Source: Myxococcota bacterium
GTDB taxonomy: Bacteria > Myxococcota_A > UBA9160 > PR03
Length of the DNA stretch: 45,903 bases
Assembly (NCBI GenBank): GCA_028284525.1
Contig: JANQRO010000195.1
Span: 1-45,903, forward strand
Direction of reading: 5' to 3'
Of this stretch, positions 31,802 to 39,597 are shown one piece after another. Numbering within the stretch: the stretch's first letter is position 1; every line of letters starts with the position of its first letter. The translations under genes and the position numbers were made by a program. A model generated the notes under the pieces. It was not told where the DNA came from, made no database searches, and saw only the letters and a list, made by a program, of their open reading frames with translations.

Positions 31802-33072
31802 CCCGCGCCGGGGGTGTGCTCCCGGCGCGGGCCCTCGACGGGTTCGAGGGGCGGCCGCCCCAACGCCTCGCGGAAGGTGTTGTGGTAGTGGTGGAGCGCG
31901 GGCTCGTTGCGCCCGAAGACCAGGTAGTCAAGGGCGCCGCTCTCGGCGGCGCGTTGGGTCGACTCGCCCATCCGGTAGTCCTCGTGCTCGACGGTGCTGT
32001 CGAAGACCTCCATCGCGGCCTCGACCGAGAAGACCGCGTTGCCGTCCCGCGCCGTCGGGTCGTAGACGTTGTTCGAGTCGATCACGGTCCGACTCGTATC
32101 GCGCTCGGCGTCGAGAGCGGCTTCGCTGGCGTAGTGGCTCACCCGGGTGAGCGAGCGGCTCGGATCGCAGGGGTCGGCCGGGTCGGGGTAGATCCGCACG
32201 AGGGTGGCGCTGTTGCGCTTCACGGCGAACTGGATGTTCGGGAAGATGTAATAGAGCACGGTGGTCGTGTTCTCGACGTCCCACTCGTCTTCGGGTTTGC
32301 CCCGCAGCGAGTCGATCCCCCGGGAGGGGAAGACAAAGCGGTGGTTGCGGCCGAAGGTCTGGTAGTCGAGGGCGTCGCCGTAGAAGATACGCCCCAGGGT
32401 GTCCTTGTGGAGCCGCGCGAAGTGGTAGGTCTCGCCAAAGGTGTCGTTGGCGAGCTTCCAGTTCAGACGTTTGGCCAGCACCGTCTCGTCGAGGTAGCGC
32501 TGCTGACCCACCTCCCAGCTCGCGAACTCGGGGGCGAGGTCGCCGAGCTGGGTGTCGACGTCGAGCCGTCCCCCCGGCTGGGGATGCACCCAGAGCTGGC
32601 CGTAGCGCTCCTCGGCCGGCAGCTCGATCAGCCCGAGGCTCGCGCGGTCGACGCTTCCGAAGTCGCGCTCCCGGGAGACGCCCCGGAGCGCGCCCGTGTT
32701 GCTGTAGCTCCAGTTGTGAAAGGGGCAGACGAAGTGCTCGGCGCGGCCCCGGGGCTCCGAGGCGATCCGGGTGCCGCGGTGTCGGCACGAGTTCACAAAG
32801 GCGCGGAAACGGCCCTCGGGGTCGCGGGTGGCGAGCACCGGGACCCCGAAGTCGTCGATACACAGGTAGCTCCCGGTCTCGGGGAGGTCGCCCGAGAGCC
32901 CGACGAAGTGCGGGTGCTCCTGGAAGAAGCGCTGCCACTCCTCGGTCGCGAGGGCGCGGTCGGTGTAGTCGTCGACGGGGTTCTTGAGCTGCACGCCGGC
33001 GTCGACGTTCACCTTCTCGTCGAGCTGGCGGAGGAGCTCCTTCAGGATCCGGATCTGGTCTCGCTTCTGCAC
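31798..33072 (-). CDS. Rieske non-haem iron oxygenase, alpha subunit
   Basis: Oxygenase of 424 residues. The Rieske cluster is bound by Cys96, His98, Cys116 and His119 (CRHRGT...CPFHNWSY). The mononuclear iron site is in GETYHFARLH, giving His217 and His222, with Glu214 as the inter-subunit bridging acid. The length is typical of alpha subunits of hydroxylases or demethylases acting on aromatic or betaine-type substrates. Start GTG at 33072, preceded by GAGAAGGGCGCGACG. No reductase, ferredoxin or beta-subunit gene is nearby, so it may form alpha-only trimers. It is divergent from the third crotonase. Confidence 0.93.
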   Translation of the reverse strand: MQKRDQIRILKELLRQLDEKVNVDAGVQLKNPVDDYTDRALATEEWQRFFQEHPHFVGLSGDLPETGSYLCIDDFGVPVLATRDPEGRFRAFVNSCRHRGTRIASEPRGRAEHFVCPFHNWSYSNTGALRGVSRERDFGSVDRASLGLIELPAEERYGQLWVHPQPGGRLDVDTQLGDLAPEFASWEVGQQRYLDETVLAKRLNWKLANDTFGETYHFARLHKDTLGRIFYGDALDYQTFGRNHRFVFPSRGIDSLRGKPEDEWDVENTTTVLYYIFPNIQFAVKRNSATLVRIYPDPADPCDPSRSLTRVSHYASEAALDAERDTSRTVIDSNNVYDPTARDGNAVFSVEAAMEVFDSTVEHEDYRMGESTQRAAESGALDYLVFGRNEPALHHYHNTFREALGRPPLEPVEGPRREHTPGAG

Positions 33073-33154
33073 CGTCGCGCCCTTCTCGTGGAGTGCCGTC
33101 GGAGCGTAGCGGACGGCCCTCGTGCTCCGGCGCCGCGGGCGGGGGCGTTCGGGC

Positions 33155-33160
33155 TACCGT
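33155..33160 (+). promoter_or_regulatory. Candidate -10 element for the third crotonase
   Basis: TACCGT lies 84 bases before the GTG start in the 172-base gap between the divergent Rieske and crotonase genes. On the minus strand TACGCT (33103-33108) could serve the Rieske gene. Neither has a recognisable -35. Confidence 0.25.
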
Positions 33161-33244
33161 GGTCGGGTCGACGAACCCGGTGGGCTCCGACCCCCGACAG
33201 GTCGGCCCGTCGGCCCGGCGCCCGCATCACCCGGAGGAGGTTCC

Positions 33245-34021
33245 GTGAAGCTCGAGACCGTCACCGTCGAAGGCGAAGGCCCGATTCGCCATGTCGTGCT
33301 CAACCGGCCCGCCGTACACAACGCGGTCAATGCCCAGGTCCTGGCCGATCTCACCGAGGCCTGTATGGCCCTCGATCGCCTCGCCGAGGTGCGGGTCGTC
33401 ATCCTGCGGGGCGCGGGCAAGAGCTTCTGCTCGGGCGCCGACCTGAAGTCGCCGCGGCGCACCACGACCCAGCAGATCGACCACTCGAAGGCCGGGGCGC
33501 GGATGGCCGACGTGCTCACCCACCTGAGCCCGATCACGATCGCCGCGATCCACGGCTACTGCATCGGCGGCGGCGCGGTGCTCCCCGCGTGTTGCGATTT
33601 TCGCATCGCGGCGCGCAGCACCTCGCTGACGCTCAACGAGGTGAGCATCGGCTTCAACCTGACCTGGCACACGATCCCGGCGGTCGTCCAGCTCGTGGGC
33701 CCCGCGCGCGCCAAGGAGATGATCATCCTCGGCCACAGCTACGACGCCGAGACCCTCCTCGACTACGGCTACGTGAACGAGGTGGTCGACGACGAGGCGC
33801 TGCTGGGGCGCGCCACGGTCCTGGCCGAAGAGGTGTGCAACCAGCCCGCGTGGCCCGTCTTCAGCACCAAGGCGTCGATCAACGCGTACGCCAAGGCCCT
33901 GGACCGCTCGGTACACCACCTCGACCACCTCTCGTCGGCGCTGATGGGACGCAGCGAGAACAGCCGCATCGCCCAGGAGACCTATTTCTCGAAGGCGCCG
34001 CGTCACTACATCGAGGAGTAG
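33245..34021 (+). CDS. Enoyl-CoA hydratase/isomerase family protein (crotonase)
   Basis: Crotonase of 258 residues with LNRPAVHNAVN, GAGKSFCSGADLKS and IHGYCIGGGAVLP. The first hydratase Glu is Val (GGGAVLP), but the second is kept in LNEVSIGF. One acid alone would favour isomerisation or lysis over hydration. GTG start at 33245, chosen because GGAGGAGGTTCC precedes it; the ORF track begins upstream without a ribosome site. It is transcribed alone and is convergent with an alcohol dehydrogenase gene. Confidence 0.9.
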   Translation: MKLETVTVEGEGPIRHVVLNRPAVHNAVNAQVLADLTEACMALDRLAEVRVVILRGAGKSFCSGADLKSPRRTTTQQIDHSKAGARMADVLTHLSPITIAAIHGYCIGGGAVLPACCDFRIAARSTSLTLNEVSIGFNLTWHTIPAVVQLVGPARAKEMIILGHSYDAETLLDYGYVNEVVDDEALLGRATVLAEEVCNQPAWPVFSTKASINAYAKALDRSVHHLDHLSSALMGRSENSRIAQETYFSKAPRHYIEE

Positions 34022-34030
34022 CGGCCGGGC

Positions 34031-35032
34031 TCAGGACACGGTGAGCACCGCGGCGCCGTCGATGCGGTCGGCCGCGAGGTCGGCGAGGGCGTCGTTGGCC
34101 GCTTCGAGGGGGTAGGGGTGCACCGTCGTGCGGAGCGGGATCGCCGTCGCGAGCTCCAGCAGAGCGCGTCCGTCGTCCCTCGTATTGGCCGTCACGCTGC
34201 ACAGATTGCGCTCCTGGAACAGGTGGCGCTGATAGTCGAGGGGAGGGATCTCGCTCAGGTGGATCCCGGCGATGGCGACGGTGCCACCGCGGTCGGTGGC
34301 GGCGAGGGCGGCGGGCACCAGCTCGCCGGCCGGGGCGAAGAGGATGGCGGCGTCGAGGGGGCGCGGCGGCGGGTCGAAGCTCCCGCCGACCCACGACGCA
34401 CCCATTGCCTCCGCGTGCTCGCGGTGGAGCCCGCCGCGGCTGAACACCGAGACCTCGCACCCGAAGTGACGGGCGATCTGGATCACGAGGTGGGCCGACC
34501 CGCCAAAGCCCCACAGACCCAGGTGGCCGCCGGGTTGGATCGCCGAGCGGAGGTAGGCGCGGTAGCCGGTGACCCCGGCGCAGAGCAGGGGCGCCAGCTC
34601 GACCGCCGGTGGGTCCTCGGGAATCCGGTAGACGAAGTCGGCGGGGGCACAGACGGCCTCGGCGTAGCCCCCGTCCACCTGCCAGCCGGTGAAGGTGGGG
34701 TCGAGACACAGGTTCTCGCGCCCGCCGTCACAGAAGCGGCAGGAAGCGCAGGCCCGGTGGAGCCACGCGACCCCCACCCGGGCACCGATCGCCACGTCGC
34801 GGGCCCCCGGACCCAGCGCGTCGACCCGTCCGATCACCTGGTGCCCCGGCACGATCTCGTCGCCCTGGGGCGCCAGGTCGCCTTCCACCACGTGGAGGTC
34901 GGTGCGACACACCCCGCACACCTCGACCGCCACACGCACCTCGCCCCGGCCGGGCTCGGGACGCGGGCGCTCGCACGCCACGAGTGGCCGCTCCGCCACC
35001 GGCGCCGGCCGCGAGAGCACCATCGCCCGCAC
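34031..35032 (-). CDS. Zinc-dependent alcohol dehydrogenase (AdhA/CAD2-like)
   Basis: Medium-chain dehydrogenase of 333 residues. VCGVCRTDLHVVEGDL and PGHQVIG hold the catalytic zinc, while CASCRFC...C holds the structural zinc. The nucleotide-binding motif is WGFGGSAHLVIQIA. These features match the zinc-binding alcohol dehydrogenases of the AdhA/CAD2 branch. GTG at 35032 with GGGGGAGAGACGCG upstream is preferred over the ATG nine bases later and over the longer ORF. It is convergent with the third crotonase and stands 132 bases from the secreted hypothetical gene. Confidence 0.9.
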   Translation of the reverse strand: MRAMVLSRPAPVAERPLVACERPRPEPGRGEVRVAVEVCGVCRTDLHVVEGDLAPQGDEIVPGHQVIGRVDALGPGARDVAIGARVGVAWLHRACASCRFCDGGRENLCLDPTFTGWQVDGGYAEAVCAPADFVYRIPEDPPAVELAPLLCAGVTGYRAYLRSAIQPGGHLGLWGFGGSAHLVIQIARHFGCEVSVFSRGGLHREHAEAMGASWVGGSFDPPPRPLDAAILFAPAGELVPAALAATDRGGTVAIAGIHLSEIPPLDYQRHLFQERNLCSVTANTRDDGRALLELATAIPLRTTVHPYPLEAANDALADLAADRIDGAAVLTVS

Positions 35033-35164
35033 GCCGCGTCTCTCCCCCTTTTGGTCGCGCTCGTCGCCGCTTGCGCCGAAAGCATAGGAGATCCGCCACG
35101 CGGGAGGTGGACACGGGGCGCGAGGGAGCACGCGCCCTGCGTCCGGGTCGGGCGCGCGGCTTCG

Positions 35165-35707
35165 TCAGTAGGGAGCGAAATAGATCCGGAGCCGGTTGCC
35201 GTCCGGGGAGAGCGGTGTCACGCGGGCCACACGGCCGGTGCGCAGCCAGCCCGTCTTGCCGACGACGGCGTGGGAGAACTTCGAGCCACCCTTCACGACG
35301 CCTTGGGTCTCGATCGTTCCCTTGCCCTCGATCGCGAAGTGCCAATCGGCGTAGGCGGCGTCGAATCCCTGTGCGGTCATCTGAAGCAGGAAGCGCCCTT
35401 TCGCGTAGAAGGTGCCAAGCGGCTGCGCGCCGACCGCCTCCGGTGCACAGTTGAACACGCCGTCGACCACGCCATCCGGCAGCGTTCCGTAGGGGTACAC
35501 GTAGCCAAAGGCCGTGAACCCGTCGCCGGGCTCAAACCCGCCGTCCGGCTCTCGAAAGGTGGGACGGCCTTCGGGGACGTCGTGCACCATACGGTCGAGG
35601 TCCGTACACACGTCGACCTTTCGCACCCATCGGCTCCCGTAGGCCTCCGCGGACACCGCCATCCCGATCAGCATCACTCCAGTCACGAATGCCAGCACTC
35701 GCTGCAT
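35165..35707 (-). CDS. Secreted hypothetical protein
   Basis: Unrecognised protein of 180 residues. Residues of about 1-22 form a typical signal peptide (MQRVLAFVTGVMLIGMAVSAEAYG), so it is periplasmic or exported. It contains two cysteines (VCTDLDRM and VFNCAPEA) that could form a disulfide. It is rich in Gly and aromatics, with strand-like segments, suggesting a small beta fold. The second ATG is chosen because GGGAGACGCAACG precedes it and the signal peptide then starts normally. A CRP-type site lies upstream. It is divergent from the membrane-protein gene. No function can be assigned. Confidence 0.72.
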   Translation of the reverse strand: MQRVLAFVTGVMLIGMAVSAEAYGSRWVRKVDVCTDLDRMVHDVPEGRPTFREPDGGFEPGDGFTAFGYVYPYGTLPDGVVDGVFNCAPEAVGAQPLGTFYAKGRFLLQMTAQGFDAAYADWHFAIEGKGTIETQGVVKGGSKFSHAVVGKTGWLRTGRVARVTPLSPDGNRLRIYFAPY

Positions 35708-35770
35708 CGTTGCGTCTCCCATTGGCGGCCCGAGTCGAACTGGGGCCGGCGAAGTTCCATCTCGCCCGAC

Positions 35771-35776
35771 ACCCTA
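35771..35776 (-). promoter_or_regulatory. Candidate -10 element for the secreted hypothetical gene
   Basis: TAGGGT on the minus strand, about 64 bases before the gene. The expected start of transcription, near 35764, would put the CRP-like site centre at about -41.5, the classic class II position. Confidence 0.33.
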
Positions 35777-35797
35777 GATCCGCCCAACAGGGCTCCT

Positions 35798-35813
35798 TGT
35801 GACCCACATCACA
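35798..35813. promoter_or_regulatory. CRP/FNR-family type palindrome
   Basis: TGTGA-CCCACA-TCACA has exactly the two half-sites and six-base spacing of the consensus CRP site. It stands in an otherwise GC-rich divergent region between the secreted hypothetical and membrane-protein genes. Which CRP/FNR-family protein would bind is unknown. Confidence 0.5.
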
Positions 35814-35841
35814 GGCCCCGTCGGCGCGATATTCTGTCGGG

Positions 35842-36609
35842 ATGGCGAGCGACGCACCGACTCCGCAGCCCGGCCCCTGGGCCCTCGACTGGCGGCTCTT
35901 CTTCAGCCTCGGGGTGACCTTTGTCTGGGTGATGCTGGGCATCATCTACATCACCTCGGTGGTGGGGTGGATCGACTTCGCGACCCTCAACGCCTCGTCG
36001 TTGGGGAGCTTTCTGGAGGGCGCCTTCGCCCCGCTGGCCTTTCTGTGGCTCGTGGTCGGCTTCTTCATGCAGCAGACCCAGCTGAGCCAGAACACCAAGG
36101 TGGTGGAGCAACAGCTCGAGGCGCTGCGTCAGACCGCGGAGCAGGCCAAGGTGCAGTCGCAGGCGATCGCCGCCGACGAGCTCCACTCGCGACAGGACAC
36201 CTATCTCAAGGTCGCCGCCATCGTGGCGGAGCAGCTCGGCACGACCGCCGGCTTTCTCGTGAACTCCTGGGAGGCGGAGGCGTTGCCCCAGGAGGAGTGG
36301 AAGTCGATCGAGCTCTGGGACCGATTCGGCGCGGGAGACAGCAACGCCTTCGGACTCCGCATCATGGCGCTTTGCTTCACCAACGCCGTGGAACCGACGG
36401 AGCTCTTCTACGGCACGCCGATCCGACGTCAGCACACCGAGAACTTCACGAACGCCTTCGAGAACCTGCTCGAGCGCGCCCGCAGCTGCGATCCCGACGA
36501 CATGATCGGCGCGGCCCTGCGCGGTAGCCAGAACGGCCGGGTCTACCGCTTCATGCTCGAGTCGAAGCCCGGGCACGACCAGGACGACGGCGCCGAGCCG
36601 GGCGACTGA
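35842..36609 (+). CDS. Membrane-anchored coiled-coil hypothetical protein
   Basis: Unrecognised protein of 255 residues. Two transmembrane helices are visible at about residues 20-45 and 57-78. A short coiled coil follows (NTKVVEQQLEALRQTAEQAKVQSQAI, about 85-115), then a soluble C-terminal domain in the cytoplasm or periplasm. The domain is helical and ends in an acidic, probably disordered tail. The ATG at 35842 has no strong ribosome site, and a possible -10 (TATTCT, 35830-35835) is only seven bases before it, so the mRNA may be leaderless. It is convergent with the HD-domain gene. Confidence 0.75.
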   Translation: MASDAPTPQPGPWALDWRLFFSLGVTFVWVMLGIIYITSVVGWIDFATLNASSLGSFLEGAFAPLAFLWLVVGFFMQQTQLSQNTKVVEQQLEALRQTAEQAKVQSQAIAADELHSRQDTYLKVAAIVAEQLGTTAGFLVNSWEAEALPQEEWKSIELWDRFGAGDSNAFGLRIMALCFTNAVEPTELFYGTPIRRQHTENFTNAFENLLERARSCDPDDMIGAALRGSQNGRVYRFMLESKPGHDQDDGAEPGD

Positions 36610-36638
36610 CGCGCGGGATCGGCGCGGCGCTTCGGCGT

Positions 36639-37205
36639 CTAGCCGCGGCCCCCGAGACCGAGCTCGTCGGCGTGGGGCTTGAGCGCCTCGATGACGAAGG
36701 CGATGTGCTCACCGAGGTCGACCCCCAGGAGCTCGGCGCCGGCATTCACCTCGCTGCGCTCCACCTTGGCGGCGAAGCTCTTGTCCTTGAGCTTCTTCTT
36801 CACGCTCTTGGGCGCGAGGGTGGCGATCCCTTCCGGGCGCACCAGACAGCAGGCACCGATGAAGCCGGTGAGCTCGTCGCAGGCCAGCAGCGCCTTGTCG
36901 AGGGGGCTGTCGTAGGGCACCTCCCACTTGGTGTAGTGGGCGGAGATCGCGTGGGCGATGAGCGCTTCGTCGCGCGCGCGCAGCCAGGCCACGATCTTGT
37001 GGGGGTGCTCCTCGGGCCACTTCTCGTAGTCGGCGTCGTGGAGCATGCCGGCCACCCCCCAGGCCTCTTCGTCCTCGGCGCCGGCGCCGTAGCGGTGCGC
37101 CGCCGCGCGCATCACGACTTCGACGGCGCGGGCGTGCTTGCGCAGCGCCTCGGTCTCGGTCCATTCGCAGAGCTGGGTCCAGGCCTCGTCGCGGGTGATC
37201 GGCAT
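36639..37205 (-). CDS. HD-domain protein
   Basis: Metal-dependent phosphohydrolase-fold protein of 188 residues. The order H...HD...D is visible: His24 in LRKHARAV, His56-Asp57 in GMLHDADY and Asp109 in LACDELTG. A pair of histidines in EEHPHK may add ligands. It is close in length and pattern to the uncharacterised HDIG-type hydrolases that act on nucleotides or small phosphoesters. ATG at 37205. It is 33 bases downstream of the TonB-receptor gene on the same strand but probably has its own function. Confidence 0.85.
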   Translation of the reverse strand: MPITRDEAWTQLCEWTETEALRKHARAVEVVMRAAAHRYGAGAEDEEAWGVAGMLHDADYEKWPEEHPHKIVAWLRARDEALIAHAISAHYTKWEVPYDSPLDKALLACDELTGFIGACCLVRPEGIATLAPKSVKKKLKDKSFAAKVERSEVNAGAELLGVDLGEHIAFVIEALKPHADELGLGGRG

Positions 37206-37238
37206 GCCGCGATCATGCCCGATCTGCCGGGCCCCTGG

Positions 37239-39527
37239 CTAGGGCAGCTCCCAACGCAACCCCACCCAGATCCGCCGCGGGTCGCCGGGAGCCAGGAAAC
37301 GCTCCTCCTCGACCTCGGGCTGGGCGAAGGCGTTGAAGTTGCGCGCGCCCCCCGACTCGTACTGCTTGTCGAAGAGATTCACCGCCCGGGCCCAGAGGGT
37401 GAGGCCCCAGGGCAGGGTCACGTTGGTGCGCAGGTCGACCGTCGCGTAGCTCGCGGTCTTCTTGTCGCGGTTCCAGTCGTCGCCGCGGATGTACTGGCCC
37501 GAGCGGTAACGGGTGTCGACCCCCAACGTCCACCAGGGGAACACGTCGACCTCGAGGCTTCCCGAGAGGTTGTGCTCGGGGATCCCCGGGATCTGGTCGC
37601 CCGGCGAGATGTTCACCCCGGCCGGCTCCACCGGTGACGCCAACGTGGCGAAGGACTCGTAGGTGGCGTCGGTCCAGGCGTAGTTGAAGAGCCAGCGCGT
37701 CGGGCCCCGGGCGCCCACGAGCTGGGCCTCGACCCCCATCCGCCGGGTCTTGTCGACGTTGCGGAAGAAGCCGCCGCCCCCGACCTCGGCCTGCACGAAG
37801 AGCAGGTCGTCGCGGATCGTCGAGCGGTAGAAGGCCAGGCTCCACCGCGCGGGAAGCTCGCGGAGCTCGCCGCGGGCCCCGACCTCGAAGCTCCCGGTCT
37901 TCACCTCGTCGAGGGGCGGGTCGGCGACGAAGGCGTTGGGCAGGTTGCAGGGGTCGTCGGGATCGGCGCAGGTGAGCTCCGAGGGGGTGGGGGCCCGCCA
38001 GCCCTCGCGGTAGCTCGTGTAGAGCACCAGGTTCGGCCGCGGTCGGTAGCTCAGCCCCACGCCACCGGTGAAGCGGTCGAAGTCGTGGCTGGCGTTGAGG
38101 TCGTCGTTCTCGGGGAGACCGGTCTGATCGCGCAGCCGGATGCGGGTGTAGTCGAAGCGAGCGCCCAGGGTGAGCGACAGGGTGGAGGTGAGGTCGGCGA
38201 CGTCGCGGGCGAAGACGCCGACCGCACGCTGTCGCGTGTCGACGTCGGTGTCGAGCTCGAAGGGCTCGGTGGGCTCTACGCCAAAGGCGCGGCCCTCGGG
38301 CTGGAACACCCCCTCGGCCTCGCTCTGCTCGAACTCGGTCCAGCTCGACTCGTAGCTGGTGCCCAGGGTCCAGCGATGGGGGATCGAGAGCCATTCGGTC
38401 TCGCCGCCGAGCTCCGCCCGGGCACCCCAGGTGAGACTCTCGGTGGTCGTGGTGCGCGATTCGGCCTCGGCCTCGAGCTCTCCACCCGAGGCCTCGCAGA
38501 GCGAGGGCGCCACATCGATCGGGTCGCCCAGGGCGTCTTCGCACTCGAGCTCGGCATCGCCGTTCTCGGTGTCGCGGTCGTAGTCGCGGAAGTAGGCGAG
38601 CCCTCGCAGCGTCAGCCCCTCGCGGAGCGGGTGGGTCGCATTGACGGCGAAGTGGTGGAGCGTGTTGTCCGTGTCGTCGGGGAAGGTGTAGACCTCGGTG
38701 TAGTCGAGCCCCAGGGTGCTGCGCGGCACCAGCCCGTTGCCGGTGAACTCGTTGTGGGCGTAGCGGTAGCTGGCGTCGATCTCGGTGTCGCCCTGCCGGA
38801 AGCTCGCCTTCCCAAAGATCCGCCGCATCGTGCTCTCGGTGCGACGTCGCCAGCCGTCCTCGTCGAGCCAGTCCATGTTGAGGTACCAGCCGAGCTCCTC
38901 GAAGTTGCCGCCGTGCTCCCCCGAGATCGCGTAGCGATCCTCGGTCCCCGTCTGCGCCTCGAGACGCGTTCCCTGATACGAGAAGCCGCTCTTGGTGCGC
39001 AGAAAGAGGCTGCCGCCCAGGCTGTTGCGGCCAAAGAGGGCATCGGGGCCGGCCACGACCTCGGTGGCCTCGAGGGCGCTCTCGGGGATCAGATCCCAGT
39101 TGAGGGCGTCGCCAAAGGCCTCGTTGATCCGCGCCCCGTCGAGGTACGCGCTGAGGCCGATCGAGGAGCCGAGCAGCGGCGAGGCGAGGAAGCCGCGAAA
39201 GAAGAGCTCGTCTTGAAAGGGGTTGCCCTGGATGGGATTGCGCACCACCCCGGGGACCCGCAGCTCGAGGGCCTCGCTGAGCTCCGGGGTGTGGAGCGCA
39301 TCGATGTCGTCGGAGTCGACGCCGTAGACGGCGCCCGGCACCCGGTACAGCGGGAGGTCGAGGGCGATCGACTCGAGGTCGGGCGGTGCGGGCTGTCGGG
39401 CGGGCAGCGCAGGGGTCGGCGCGGGGTCGGTCGGGGGAGCGGCCTCCGCGTCTTGGGCCCAGGCCGTCGGCGGGCCGGCGAGCAGCACGAGGATCGAAAG
39501 CAATGTGGCGAGGCGCACGGGCAGCAA
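37239..39527 (-). CDS. TonB-dependent outer-membrane receptor
   Basis: Receptor of 762 residues. A signal peptide (about 1-24, ending TAWA) is followed by a proline-rich linker, then a plug domain from about 60 with ELRVPGVVRNPIQGN and an ARIN...AFGDALNWDLIP segment. The barrel shows alternating aromatic strands up to RRIWVGLRWELP. TTG at 39527 gives the full signal peptide, but GTG at 39518 is equally possible and neither has a strong ribosome site. It follows the histidine-kinase gene by 61 bases on the same strand, so receptor synthesis may be set by that two-component system. The cargo may be the hydrophobic growth substrate or an iron chelate. Confidence 0.91.
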   Translation of the reverse strand: MLPVRLATLLSILVLLAGPPTAWAQDAEAAPPTDPAPTPALPARQPAPPDLESIALDLPLYRVPGAVYGVDSDDIDALHTPELSEALELRVPGVVRNPIQGNPFQDELFFRGFLASPLLGSSIGLSAYLDGARINEAFGDALNWDLIPESALEATEVVAGPDALFGRNSLGGSLFLRTKSGFSYQGTRLEAQTGTEDRYAISGEHGGNFEELGWYLNMDWLDEDGWRRRTESTMRRIFGKASFRQGDTEIDASYRYAHNEFTGNGLVPRSTLGLDYTEVYTFPDDTDNTLHHFAVNATHPLREGLTLRGLAYFRDYDRDTENGDAELECEDALGDPIDVAPSLCEASGGELEAEAESRTTTTESLTWGARAELGGETEWLSIPHRWTLGTSYESSWTEFEQSEAEGVFQPEGRAFGVEPTEPFELDTDVDTRQRAVGVFARDVADLTSTLSLTLGARFDYTRIRLRDQTGLPENDDLNASHDFDRFTGGVGLSYRPRPNLVLYTSYREGWRAPTPSELTCADPDDPCNLPNAFVADPPLDEVKTGSFEVGARGELRELPARWSLAFYRSTIRDDLLFVQAEVGGGGFFRNVDKTRRMGVEAQLVGARGPTRWLFNYAWTDATYESFATLASPVEPAGVNISPGDQIPGIPEHNLSGSLEVDVFPWWTLGVDTRYRSGQYIRGDDWNRDKKTASYATVDLRTNVTLPWGLTLWARAVNLFDKQYESGGARNFNAFAQPEVEEERFLAPGDPRRIWVGLRWELP

Positions 39528-39587
39528 CCGGGTCGAGGGTCAGGGGAGCGACCCTCGCACCCGCCGCGCATGTCGTCACTCGCGCAA

Positions 39588-39597
39588 ACTACGTAGT
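39588..39597. promoter_or_regulatory. Perfect palindrome at the kinase stop codon
   Basis: ACTACGTAGT is a ten-base perfect palindrome that includes the stop codon of the kinase gene and lies 60 bases before the receptor start. It might be an operator, possibly for the adjacent LuxR-type regulator, but one copy is weak evidence. Confidence 0.3.

Noticed and set aside
35797-35835. Sigma-70 promoter TTGTGA...TATTCT for the membrane protein gene
   Set aside because: The spacing of 27 bases is too long for a -35/-10 pair; TTGTGA is better explained as part of the CRP-type site.
38085-39596. Plus-strand ORF of 503 residues opposite the TonB receptor
   Set aside because: Antisense shadow of a well-supported receptor gene.
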